DNA of 55,094 nucleotides, from the NCBI GenBank assembly GCA_017621695.1, contig JAGASP010000033.1, positions 1 to 55,094 of the forward strand. Reading direction: 5' to 3'. The translations under genes and the position numbers were made by a program. Below the pieces are notes generated by a model. The model was not told the origin of the DNA. It saw nothing but the letters and a program-made list of their open reading frames with translations, and did not search any database. The DNA comes from Clostridia bacterium. Lineage in GTDB: Bacteria > Bacillota > Clostridia > Oscillospirales > CAG-272. This document shows positions 29,106 to 36,875 of the stretch, piece by piece. The first letter of the stretch is position 1, and each line of letters begins with the position of its first letter.

Positions 29106-29453
29106 ATTGTTGTTTAGCGGGCTAAGGGGGTGCAGGGGCGCAGCCCCTGCACCTCACAATGGCGGCCGGCAGTGCCGAGGGCGGCCGTGAGCGCCTCGGC
29201 GCGCGGCGGAAGCCGCAAGAAGGTTTTTGAAAGACAAAATTGATGTTGGGAAAACCTTTCGAAAACCTTATTTTTCCTTGTAGTGCAAGGAAGTTTTGCT
29301 CCGCAAAACAATTTTTATTTGATTCAGGGCGCTCAAGGCCGCCCCCGAAACCGCCGGCCGTTCTCATAGGTTCTGGGGGCTTCGCCCCCAGAACCCCCAT
29401 CGGTCATCCGACACCCAAGAGGTGTGGGGTTTACCCCGCTAAACAACAATTTA
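29103..29453. mobile_element. 351-bp MITE-like element with terminal inverted repeats
   Basis: The ends are inverted copies beginning TAAATTGTTGTTTAGCGGG; 22 of the outer 23 bp match. Both ends start/end with TA, consistent with a TA target as used by IS630/mariner-type elements. Inside are a GGTGCAGGGGC hairpin (29129-29153) and a 12-bp GGTTCTGGGGGC hairpin (29369-29395), and no convincing reading frame. The left TA is part of the stop codon of the acyl-CoA ligase. Further ends of the same family occur at 99-115 and 29526-29537. Confidence 0.75.
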
Positions 29454-29540
29454 GAGCTCATACTCCCCATCGGGTGATACCCTTCCGTCACGGAGAGCGT
29501 TACGCGATATTGGCCACGGGCACTGCCCGCTAAACAATGC
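29454..29540. repeat. partial second repeat element
   Basis: Directly after the MITE-like element, about 85 bp end in CCCGCTAAACAA (29526-29537), the first 12 bp of the same terminal repeat, after which the match stops. Probably a truncated relative; no gene is present. Confidence 0.45.
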
Positions 29541-29558
29541 AAAATAGCCGAATATTTC

Positions 29559-29606
29559 TGCAAACAAAAAAGACTTGGAAAAACATCCAAGTCTTTTTTG
29601 TTTGCA
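29559..29606. terminator. perfect 21-bp hairpin terminator
   Basis: Arms 29559-29579 and 29586-29606 pair perfectly over 21 bp with a 6-nt loop. Each arm contains a run of six A or T, so it can end transcription from either side. On the minus strand it ends the RNA transcribed from the promoter at 29881-29909. Confidence 0.88.
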
Positions 29607-29875
29607 AGGTTTATAATGCCTCCGGCACGAAAACCTTTCTTTTAAAGTCCCGCAAAGCCGTGTACACAAATGGTGGAACCCTGTTTGTTCAGGGCGGTGA
29701 CCTATCCGCCGCTTTACTGCTCCCAGCATCCGCTCACGTGTCGGGACAAGTCAACCGATGCACGGAACGGGAGGTCTGCAAACCACAGCGTGAGTCGGTC
29801 TCCTTTCATCAGATGTGGGTCACAAACTCGTATATCACGCACTCCGCAGGATAAAACCAGCTTATGCAGTTGTGG
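29566..29875 (-). ncRNA. structured non-coding RNA (6S-like or raiA-like candidate)
   Basis: A region with a strong minus-strand promoter (29881-29909), a strong terminator (29559-29606) and no reading frame. The expected transcript is ~300 nt. A long closing stem can form between TCCTGCGGA..GCGTGATATA near the 5' side and TGTGTACACGG..TTTGCGGGA near the 3' side, with G-U pairs and small bulges. Inside it are CCACA / TGTGG, an apical CTCCC..GCATC / GATGC..GGGAG stem, GGCGG / CCGCC and CCCTG-aacaaa-CAGGG. A long closing stem enclosing an open centre recalls 6S RNA; the branched middle would also fit the raiA RNA class. I cannot assign the class by eye. Confidence 0.68.
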
Positions 29876-29880
29876 TGCCG

Positions 29881-29909
29881 ATTATACCGAAAAATATGAA
29901 ATCAGTCAA
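29881..29909 (-). promoter_or_regulatory. sigma-A-type promoter of the non-coding RNA
   Basis: Minus strand TTGACT, 17-nt spacer, TATAAT; its -35 box overlaps the last codons of the DUF1292 gene. Confidence 0.82.
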
Positions 29910-30225
29910 CGTTGACGTCGTAGTCAGCCTCGTCGGAGAACATATCGTCGAAGTAGTCGGCCACGTCGTCGAACTCGTCATCGTCGTCAACCGTGACAAG
30001 AATGTCCTCGCCGTCCTCGTCCTTCTCGGCCTTGAGAATGACATACTCACATACGCCGTCCTCGGGCTGATCGTCCACGGGAACCATGGCGTAGTACATC
30101 TGGCCGTTGAGCTCAGCGGAACCGATGACTTCGAACTGCAGCTCGTTGCCGTCCTCGTCGGTCAGGGTATAGAACTCACCCTGCAGTGCATCCTCGTTTT
30201 CGGGGATCATGTTTTTCTCATCCAT
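29902..30225 (-). CDS. DUF1292 family protein
   Basis: Very acidic protein of 107 residues. It has the DUF1292 (YrzB-like) pattern: a beta-rich N-terminal part (YTLTDEDGNELQFEVIGSAELNGQMYYAMVPVD, described here in pieces: TDEDGNELQFEV and YYAMVP) and a C-terminal Asp/Glu tail. Function unknown; in other Clostridia and Bacilli such genes neighbour tRNA-modification or RuvX-type genes. The start is uncertain: the ATG at 30237 lies directly against the AAAGG site with no spacing, so the in-frame ATG at 30225 is preferred. Confidence 0.82.
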   Translation of the reverse strand: MDEKNMIPENEDALQGEFYTLTDEDGNELQFEVIGSAELNGQMYYAMVPVDDQPEDGVCEYVILKAEKDEDGEDILVTVDDDDEFDDVADYFDDMFSDEADYDVNVD

Positions 30226-30304
30226 GGGATAGTCCATCCTTTCTATCGTTGGGGCAACGCTTGCCCTTGTGCTTTAAGTGGCAGAGGAATGACCTCTCGC
30301 TTAT

Positions 30305-30333
30305 ATTATACACGATTTTCTGCGGAAAGTCAA
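30305..30333 (-). promoter_or_regulatory. sigma-A-type promoter of the DUF1292 gene
   Basis: Minus strand TTGACT, 17-nt spacer, TATAAT. Confidence 0.85.
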
Positions 30334-30372
30334 TAGGGAGCCTTTATTTTTTATATACCGTGCCGTGCGTGC

Positions 30373-31539
30373 TCAAAAAATCTCCGAAATGAGCGCACCG
30401 ATGATCTGATTGCTCAAAAGAAATCCTTTGCGTGTCAGGGAGATCCGCGCGTCGCGGCGAGTGAGGAGCCCTTCTTTTTCCAGCCTGTCGCAAAGCTTTG
30501 TGAAGGCGGGCGGGAAGACGACCCCCGTTGTTCTCGAGATCTCGTTTGTGTCAATGCCGTCGGACAAGCGCAGACCCAGCATGATCGCCTCCTCGGCGGC
30601 CTCTTCGGGGGTAATGGTGTAGGCGTCCTCCAAAATGCTGTCCCCTTTCAAAAATGCGGAAAGATCACGGCTGTTGGCGTAACGGACACCGTTGACATAG
30701 CCGTGTGCCGCGATGCCGAGACCGAGATACTCCCGCCCCTGCCAGGTGTGCAGGTTATGTCGGGAACGCTTGTCGGGCAGGGAAAAATTGCTGATCTCAT
30801 AATGCTCATAGCCGCGAGAGACGAGATAATCTGCGGCGGCCTCATACAGATCCGCCATACCGTCGTCATCGGGAATTCCCAACGCGGCCGCCCCACGGCG
30901 GCCAAAGGGGGTGTCCTCCTCCAGAATCAGACAGTAGGATGACAGGTGCGCAGGGGAGAGGTCTACGGCTTTTTGCAGGGTTTCCAAAAGGCTGTCTTTG
31001 GTTTGCTCGGGAATGCCCATCATAAAATCAAGGTTGATGTTGTGAAATCCCGCCGCTCGCGCGTGTTGCACCGTGCGGCAGACATCCTCCCAGCTATGCA
31101 GGCGTCCCAAGGCCTTGAGCTCGTTGGTGTGCGCGCTTTGGGCGCCCATGCTGAGGCGGTTGGCACCACCCTGCCGCCAAAGAGACAGGAGAGAAAGATC
31201 CGCCGTGCCGGGATTACATTCCAGCGTGATTTCGGCATCGGGGAGCAGCGAAAAGGAGGTGAAGACAGCATCCAGCAGCCGCTCTGCATCCGCCGGAGAA
31301 AGCAACGTGGGGGTGCCGCCGCCGAAATACACCGTGTCCACGGGGCGGGAAACAAACGACTCGGCTTCGGTGCGGATGGATTCGATCAGTCGCGAGACGT
31401 AGGACGTAACGGTATCGGCCGATGGGTGGGGATAGGAGCAGAAGTCACAGTAGGGACATTTGCTTTTGCAAAAGGGAATATGAATGTAAACCCCCAAGGG
31501 CTCGTGGGAGCTTTTGGGGGTGTTGTCAGTTGCATACAT
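30373..31539 (-). CDS. hemW: HemW-like radical SAM protein (haem chaperone, formerly 'coproporphyrinogen III oxidase-like')
   Basis: 388 residues. The radical-SAM cluster motif is CKSKCPYCDF near the N-terminus (CxxxCxxC followed by Phe, the HemW form), then the family blocks VYFGGGTPTLL, RLSMGAQS, NINLDFMMGIPEQT and, near the end, a winged-helix-like HemN C-terminal domain (ISRTTGVVFP ... KEGLLTRR). Orthologues bind haem and deliver it to membrane enzymes and do not make coproporphyrinogen. AAAGGA lies 8 nt before the ATG. It is the last gene of the fmt-peptidase-hemW run, 27 bp after the peptidase. Confidence 0.92.
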   Translation of the reverse strand: MYATDNTPKSSHEPLGVYIHIPFCKSKCPYCDFCSYPHPSADTVTSYVSRLIESIRTEAESFVSRPVDTVYFGGGTPTLLSPADAERLLDAVFTSFSLLPDAEITLECNPGTADLSLLSLWRQGGANRLSMGAQSAHTNELKALGRLHSWEDVCRTVQHARAAGFHNINLDFMMGIPEQTKDSLLETLQKAVDLSPAHLSSYCLILEEDTPFGRRGAAALGIPDDDGMADLYEAAADYLVSRGYEHYEISNFSLPDKRSRHNLHTWQGREYLGLGIAAHGYVNGVRYANSRDLSAFLKGDSILEDAYTITPEEAAEEAIMLGLRLSDGIDTNEISRTTGVVFPPAFTKLCDRLEKEGLLTRRDARISLTRKGFLLSNQIIGALISEIF

Positions 31540-31566
31540 GGTTTGTTTCCTTTAATTGGGTAGATC

Positions 31567-32286
31567 TTATCTTCTTCGGTTGGCGATGAGGATGAGGCGC
31601 AAAAGGGACGCCAGCGAGGTGGCAAGCGCTGCGACGTAGGTCAGGGCGGCGGCCTGCAGGGTCTTGCTTGCGGCAGTCAGCTCCTCGCCCTGCAGAGAAC
31701 CTGTGACCTCCAGGGTTTTGAGCGCGCGGGAGGACGCGTTGAACTCGGTGGGCAGAGTGACAAGCTGGAAGATGGTGGACAGAGAGAACAGAAGAATGCC
31801 CGCAAACATGAAGATATCACCGACCTGTCCGGGAACCCAAGCACCGCCCGCAAAGATGAGTCCCAGCAAAAAGACGGGCATGGCCAGCATAGAACCGAAA
31901 TTGGTGACGGGAATGATGGCGGCGCGGATCTTGATGGGAAGATAGTTGGTGGCGTGCTGACAGGCGTGACCCGCTTCGTGGGCGGCAACGCCGATGGCGG
32001 CGGCACTCATAGAGGTGTATACCGCATCGGACAGGCGAATGACACCCGCCTTGGGGTCGTAATGGTCGTTGAGATGGCCGTGGATGTGCTCCACTTGGAT
32101 GTGATACAGGCCGTTTTCGTTGAGAATGCGACGGGCAACGTCAGCACCCGTCAGACCGCGCGAGTTGCGGACGGCGCTGTATTTTTTAAAGGTGGATTGT
32201 ACGTTGATCTGTGCCCAGAAGGCAAAGATCATGGTGGGGACCAGGAGAAGAACTGTCCAGTCACCCCAGAATAAACCGAATAACAT
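31567..32286 (-). CDS. YugP-like zinc-dependent membrane metallopeptidase
   Basis: Membrane protein of 239 residues. An N-terminal hydrophobic segment precedes the zinc motif HEAGH (in VAAHEAGHACQH, ~103-107), and further hydrophobic helices lie at ~125-185 and ~210-235. LPTEFNASSRA is characteristic of the family ('neutral zinc metallopeptidase', B. subtilis YugP). The substrate is unknown. It sits 15 bp downstream of fmt with an AAGGAGG ribosome site; this neighbourhood (def-fmt-yugP) is common in Clostridia. Confidence 0.92.
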   Translation of the reverse strand: MLFGLFWGDWTVLLLVPTMIFAFWAQINVQSTFKKYSAVRNSRGLTGADVARRILNENGLYHIQVEHIHGHLNDHYDPKAGVIRLSDAVYTSMSAAAIGVAAHEAGHACQHATNYLPIKIRAAIIPVTNFGSMLAMPVFLLGLIFAGGAWVPGQVGDIFMFAGILLFSLSTIFQLVTLPTEFNASSRALKTLEVTGSLQGEELTAASKTLQAAALTYVAALATSLASLLRLILIANRRR

Positions 32287-32301
32287 GGAAACCTCCTTGG
32301 G

Positions 32302-33234
32302 TTAGGATAATTGATCGTTCAGATTGATTTTTCGTCCGCGGACGAAGTCAGCCGCACCCATCTGTCCCTTTCCTTCGGGGACAACACGGGTGAAGACGAC
32401 AGAGCCGTTACCGCAGGCCACTTCGATACCGTCTGTCACAGAGATCACCTTGCCGGGGATATCCGCGTGTCCTTCTGCTTTGCCGATATGCGCGGCAACC
32501 ACCTTGAGCAGCTTGCCGTCGGGGGTGTGGGTGAAGGACAGGGGAATGGGGGACAGGCCGCGGATCTGGTTGTGCACCTCGGCGGCAGATTTGGTAAAGT
32601 CAATGAGACAGTCGGATTTTTCGATCTTGGCGGCATAGGTTGCTAAGGTATCGTCCTGTACGGTGCGCACCAACGTACCTGCGCGCAAGGCGGCGATGGT
32701 CTTTTTCATGGTCTCAGCACCCAACGCGGCCAGCTTGTCGTGTACCGTCTCAAAATTGTCATCGGGCAGAATGGGCATCTCGGCCTTGATGAGCATATCG
32801 CCCGTGTCAATCCCATCAGCCATATACATGGTGGTGATGCCCGTGACGGGATGACCCTCCATGATGGCGCGCTGCATGGGTGCCGCGCCGCGCAGGGTGG
32901 GCAGGAGAGAGCCGTGAACGTTCATGCAACCGTGAATGGGATAGTCCAGCACCGAGGGGGGCAGAATTTTACCGTAGGCTACGACTACGATGAGCTCGGG
33001 ATCCAGTGCTTTTAAGGTCTCGTCAAAAGCACCGTTTTTCAGCGTGGTGGGCTGATAAGCGGGGATGCCCACCGATTCCGCAAACACCTTGACAGGAGGC
33101 GGGGTCATGATATTGCCGCGTCCGCGGGGCTTGTCGGGTTGTGTGACGACACCGACGATATTTTCGCCGTCATCGTAAAGGGCTTTCAGAGTGGCAAGGG
33201 CAAAGTCGGGTGTGCCCATGAATAGGATGCGCAT
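32302..33234 (-). CDS. fmt: methionyl-tRNA formyltransferase
   Basis: Formylates the initiator Met-tRNA. 310 residues, normal length. N-terminal formyltransferase domain: RILFMGTPDFA, VVTQPDKPRGRG, the catalytic region NVHGSLLPTLRGAAPMQRAIMEG and the catalytic Asp in DGIDTGDM. The C-terminal OB-like domain (from ~205) has LSPIPLSFTH and ends ADFVRGRKIN. AAAGGAG precedes the start. Its usual partner def lies 609 bp upstream, separated by the tandem repeat array. Confidence 0.97.
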   Translation of the reverse strand: MRILFMGTPDFALATLKALYDDGENIVGVVTQPDKPRGRGNIMTPPPVKVFAESVGIPAYQPTTLKNGAFDETLKALDPELIVVVAYGKILPPSVLDYPIHGCMNVHGSLLPTLRGAAPMQRAIMEGHPVTGITTMYMADGIDTGDMLIKAEMPILPDDNFETVHDKLAALGAETMKKTIAALRAGTLVRTVQDDTLATYAAKIEKSDCLIDFTKSAAEVHNQIRGLSPIPLSFTHTPDGKLLKVVAAHIGKAEGHADIPGKVISVTDGIEVACGNGSVVFTRVVPEGKGQMGAADFVRGRKINLNDQLS

Positions 33235-33809
33235 AAAGGGACTCCTTTAGAAGTGAAATTTGCCGTTTTGATGGCAAGAAACGGGACATTTTCCTTGCGC
33301 GGATCAGGCCTGACACAAAAGCTTTCCAAATCGCAAGGCGGGTGTCTATACCCTTTTTCAAAAGGGTTTTGAGGGGCTTGGGGAACTTTTTCAAAAATTC
33401 TCCTTGCGTTCTCCACCCCCAAGCGCGCATATATCGCTTCCGGGTGTTTCTACCCCTTTTTTAAAAGGTTTTGAGGGGTCAGGGGAACTTTTTCAAAAAT
33501 TCTCCTTGCGTTCTCCACCCCCAAGCGCATATATCGCTTTCGGGTGTTTCAACCCCTTTTTTAAAAGGTTTTGAGGGGCTTGGGGAACTTTTTCAAAAAT
33601 TCTCCTTGCGTTCTCCACCCCAAGCGCGCATATATCGCTTCCGGGTGTTTCTACCCCTTTTTTAAAAGGTTTTGAGGGGCTTGGGGAACTTTTTCAAAAA
33701 TTCTCCTTGCGTTCTCCACCCCCAAGCGCGCATATATCGCTTCCGGGTGTTTCTACCCCTTTTTTAAAAGGTTTTGAGGGGCTTGGGGAACTTTTTTCAA
33801 AAGTTCCCC
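33235..33809. repeat. tandem array of five ~101-bp repeats between def and fmt
   Basis: Units begin with GGTGT at 33341, 33443, 33543, 33644 and 33746, so the period is 100-102 bp; the last is partial. Each holds a small palindrome (CCTTTT-tt-AAAAGG), GGGGAACTTTTTCAAAAATT and CCAAGCGC..ATATATCGCTT. The array ends with a perfect hairpin GGGGAACTTTT / AAAAGTTCCCC (33785-33809). Units differ at only a few positions, so the array is young or kept homogeneous. 33235-33340 holds only the 5' leader of fmt. No gene is seen. Confidence 0.9.
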
Positions 33810-33843
33810 TGTCGTTCCCCTTCGTACTCCTTCGTACTCCTCC

Positions 33844-34299
33844 TCAATCCTCGTCCATCGAGGTTGCGGAGTCGATATAGAGCTTGCCGTCGAGGTGCTC
33901 GATCTCATGGCAGAAGGCGCGAGCCAGGAGCTCGTGGCCTGTGACCTGATAGGTCTCGCCCTTACGGTTGGTGGCTTCGACGGTGACGTGCATGGGGCGC
34001 TTGACGATCCCCCAGCGGCCGGGAACCGACAGACAGCCCTCTCGACCTTCCTGTTCGCCGGAGAATGCGATGATCTTGGGATTGATGAGCTCGTAGACCG
34101 TACCCTCTTCCACCTCGACGACCGCGATACGGCGGAGAATACCGACCTGCGGTGCGGCAAGACCGCAACCGTCGGCGGCACGCATGGTTTCGATCATGTC
34201 ATCGAGCAGGGTGACGATGCGGGGGGTAATTTCGTCTACGGGACGGCAATTTTTGCGGAGCACCTCGTCTCCGATCTTTCTGATTTGCAGCTTGGCCAT
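33844..34299 (-). CDS. def: peptide deformylase
   Basis: Removes the formyl group from new proteins. 151 residues. The three family motifs are present: GCGLAAPQVG, EGCLSVP and HEIEHLDG (metal ligands Cys, His, His; catalytic Glu). AAAGGA precedes the ATG. A promoter was not clearly found; TTGACA occurs near 34395 on the minus strand without a good -10. The gene may be read from the upstream operon, whose terminal hairpin lacks a T run. Confidence 0.96.
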   Translation of the reverse strand: MAKLQIRKIGDEVLRKNCRPVDEITPRIVTLLDDMIETMRAADGCGLAAPQVGILRRIAVVEVEEGTVYELINPKIIAFSGEQEGREGCLSVPGRWGIVKRPMHVTVEATNRKGETYQVTGHELLARAFCHEIEHLDGKLYIDSATSMDED

Positions 34300-34427
34300 G
34301 GTGATGTCCTTTCTGAAGCAGATGTAAAAATGAATATTTATAGTTAAATGAAATTGTTTTCCTATTCGGGGCGGTACAACCGCAGGGATTCTCTGTCAAT
34401 AGCGGTTACAGAGTGATCCACAGTAGC

Positions 34428-34451
34428 GGGAGAGGCCTTGCGGCCTCTCCC
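34428..34451 (-). terminator. hairpin after the DUF4340 gene
   Basis: GGGAGAGGCC / GGCCTCTCCC, 10-bp GC-rich stem with a 4-nt loop, about 20 bp after the stop. No T run follows, so it may only slow transcription or protect the 3' end. Confidence 0.5.
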
Positions 34452-34469
34452 ACGGGGGAGTCTGTCATA

Positions 34470-36863
34470 TCAGTTCTTGGAGGATACGACGATCTCCTCT
34501 TCGTTGATGAAACGGTATGCATCTGCGATGAGCTTGTCGCAGAAGGTGCGGGATACATAGAAGATACCCTGGCCGTTTTCGGGATTACCTGCGGATTCGG
34601 GAGAATCCAGAAGCTCAATGGTCATATAGGATTTGCGTTCGGTGATCTGATAGAAGCGGTAGACGGCATAGCGGGTGCTTTCATCGGTTCCCTTGCCGTC
34701 GTCCAGCAGAATGGTCAGCTTGAGCTGGCATTCCTCGTCGGGGGTCTTTCGGATCTCTGCCATTTCTTCCTCGGTAAGCTCTACCGTGCCAGCCACGGAG
34801 GCGGTCAGGAGTGCCTGATAGAAGCGGCGGAAATTGTAATTCGCGGTCTCGGTGGCGATGCTGCCCGAGGGCTTGGTCACCAGGAGGGAATAATTCATCA
34901 GCTTTCCCTTGTAATAAATCTCCAGATTGTCGGAGTTGATCTTTTCGCTTTGGTCGGACTTGGAGTTGTCAAGCTCAAAGATGACAGGCTCGGGCATGGA
35001 CGCGCCCTCCAGCTTGATGCCCTGACAGTGGGCAATGTTGGCAAGGAAGTACTCCCGCTCGTACCAGTCGATCTCCTTCCATTCAAGGAAGGCAAAGCTC
35101 TTTTCGTCTACCTCCACGATCATATCGTGGTAGGGTGAATAGGCGTAATATGCGCCGTTCTCGGTACGCTCCGAGATCTGCACATAGTTGGGGAATTGCT
35201 GACCCGAGGCATCGGTGTAGGTGAAGGACAGAATGTGCGCGGCCTCCTCAAGACCGTATTCGTAAAGCTCGTCATCCGAGGGTCCCAGCTTGACGACACG
35301 ATTGAAAGAGGTGCTGTACAGGTTATAAAGCACTTCGCTGATGTTGTCAGAGTTGGGGAAGTAGCCCTCCATATAATCCGAGGCCATGTGATAGGGAATG
35401 GTGGAGTCCAGCGTGTTTTCACGGTCATCCAGATCAATAAAGGTGAAGGCCGTTACGAGATGAGAGTTCTTGGCGATGAGCTTTTCGTATCTGCCGTTGG
35501 CTGTTTCGTAGTCCTCCGCTTCCTCTTCGGCTCGGAGGATGGCCTGGGCTTCCTTGATCTTTTCCAACGCCTCCTCTGGATACTTGCCGGTCTCGGGGTC
35601 GGGGACAACGTCGGAAATGTCGTAGCCCGTGAGCTCCATGACCAGCTCTACAAGAATCCGTTCATAGTCTATGTCGGTGCGGTAGGTAAAATTCGAAACG
35701 TTGAAATAAGCATTCATGCTCATGGGATAGATGATCATGGGCGTGACCAGCGCCTCGCCGGGCTGGAGCACAGCGGCGTCCAGATTGACCGAGGACAGGA
35801 TATAGATCTTGTCTCTTCCCTCGTACATGGCGTAGTAGCCGGCACCCGAGACAGTAGCATCACCCAGAATGACGGTGTATTTGTCACCCGAAAGTGTGGT
35901 GATGGTGTAACGGCTGGGGGTGTAGTCGTAGGTTTCCTCATTGCCCTCCTCGTCGGTGCGGGTGCGCACCTCGGGGGCAAGACCGTATTCCGCAAGGTCA
36001 ATGGAGCCGTCGGAAAGGGACACGGGATTTTCCAGACGCATCTGGGAAATGGTATAACCGCAGCCGTTGGAAAGCTGCGCGAAGAGCTCTCGGTTGAGGA
36101 AAGCGGATTCGTGACCCTTGATGACAAAATCGTTGCTGTTCTGACCGCGCTCGTAGATAACGTGCCCGTGCTGATTTTCAATATCGATGGTCTGGATGAT
36201 ACGGGAGGGGTCCTTGGTGGAGGATGCATCGTAGGTGAGCTGCTTGAACATAAGCACACGCTGATTGGCGCCTACCTGTTCGGTACCCTCCACGTCAACG
36301 ATGGCGTAGATCTGGTATTCACCGGTCTCGGGATTGACCGTGAGCTGGTTGCCAAAAAGGGTGAGATAATAGCCGTCCTCGTTGACGTCGCAAAGCTCGC
36401 CGTCATAGTAAAGCCCGTAAACACCGTCTGATTTCTTGATGGTGTACTTCGTGCCGTCGGTGTCCACGTAGCTGTAGATGTCCACGACGTATTTGACAAC
36501 GATCAGGCCAATGATGAGCAGTACGGTGAGAATGGCTGTGATCCAAACAGCCTTTTTCTGGGTGGAAAGCGAAGATTTTTTGTTTTGAACTTTCTTTGCG
36601 CGGGTAGCTTTGGTGGGTGCCTCCCAGTAGGCGTACAGGGTCATGCCGTCGCTGATGAGCTCGTCCACCACGGTTTCAGAGCTGATGCGCAGCGCATCCT
36701 CTGCGGAGTCCTGTGGCTGTGTGTACCAACCCTTGAAGACGTATCCGCGTCTTTGGGGCTTGGGCAACGTGCCGATTCTGTCTCCGCGATAGGCGTGGAT
36801 GCTTTGAATATCGACAGAGCCCTTTCCGGGATCAAATATCAGTTGTATTTCTTTTTCCTGCAT
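34470..36863 (-). CDS. DUF4340-type membrane-anchored protein with N-terminal InlB-like repeat
   Basis: 797 residues. 1-~80: a short repeat of the Listeria-Bacteroides/InlB B-repeat (Flg_new) type (FDPGKGSV ... GYVFKGWYTQ). ~85-105: basic stretch; ~107-128: one membrane helix. The rest is a large beta-rich external domain with the DUF4340 pattern (DGTKYTIKKSDGVYGLYYDG, YTITTLSGDKYTVILGDATV). DUF4340 proteins are regularly encoded behind GldG-type genes and are thought to be external parts of the same exporter. An InlB-type repeat on the cytoplasmic side of the helix is odd, since this module is normally secreted. It starts 12 bp after the second GldG gene and ends the operon. Confidence 0.75.
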   Translation of the reverse strand: MQEKEIQLIFDPGKGSVDIQSIHAYRGDRIGTLPKPQRRGYVFKGWYTQPQDSAEDALRISSETVVDELISDGMTLYAYWEAPTKATRAKKVQNKKSSLSTQKKAVWITAILTVLLIIGLIVVKYVVDIYSYVDTDGTKYTIKKSDGVYGLYYDGELCDVNEDGYYLTLFGNQLTVNPETGEYQIYAIVDVEGTEQVGANQRVLMFKQLTYDASSTKDPSRIIQTIDIENQHGHVIYERGQNSNDFVIKGHESAFLNRELFAQLSNGCGYTISQMRLENPVSLSDGSIDLAEYGLAPEVRTRTDEEGNEETYDYTPSRYTITTLSGDKYTVILGDATVSGAGYYAMYEGRDKIYILSSVNLDAAVLQPGEALVTPMIIYPMSMNAYFNVSNFTYRTDIDYERILVELVMELTGYDISDVVPDPETGKYPEEALEKIKEAQAILRAEEEAEDYETANGRYEKLIAKNSHLVTAFTFIDLDDRENTLDSTIPYHMASDYMEGYFPNSDNISEVLYNLYSTSFNRVVKLGPSDDELYEYGLEEAAHILSFTYTDASGQQFPNYVQISERTENGAYYAYSPYHDMIVEVDEKSFAFLEWKEIDWYEREYFLANIAHCQGIKLEGASMPEPVIFELDNSKSDQSEKINSDNLEIYYKGKLMNYSLLVTKPSGSIATETANYNFRRFYQALLTASVAGTVELTEEEMAEIRKTPDEECQLKLTILLDDGKGTDESTRYAVYRFYQITERKSYMTIELLDSPESAGNPENGQGIFYVSRTFCDKLIADAYRFINEEEIVVSSKN

Positions 36864-36875
36864 GAAGTGGCTCCT

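Noticed and set aside
29607-29875. tmRNA, RNase P RNA or SRP RNA
   Set aside because: None of their recognisable conserved segments were seen; size and hairpin pattern fit better with a 6S- or raiA-type RNA.
33341-33809. Possible CRISPR array
   Set aside because: Units are ~101 bp and continuous, with no unique spacers and no cas genes.
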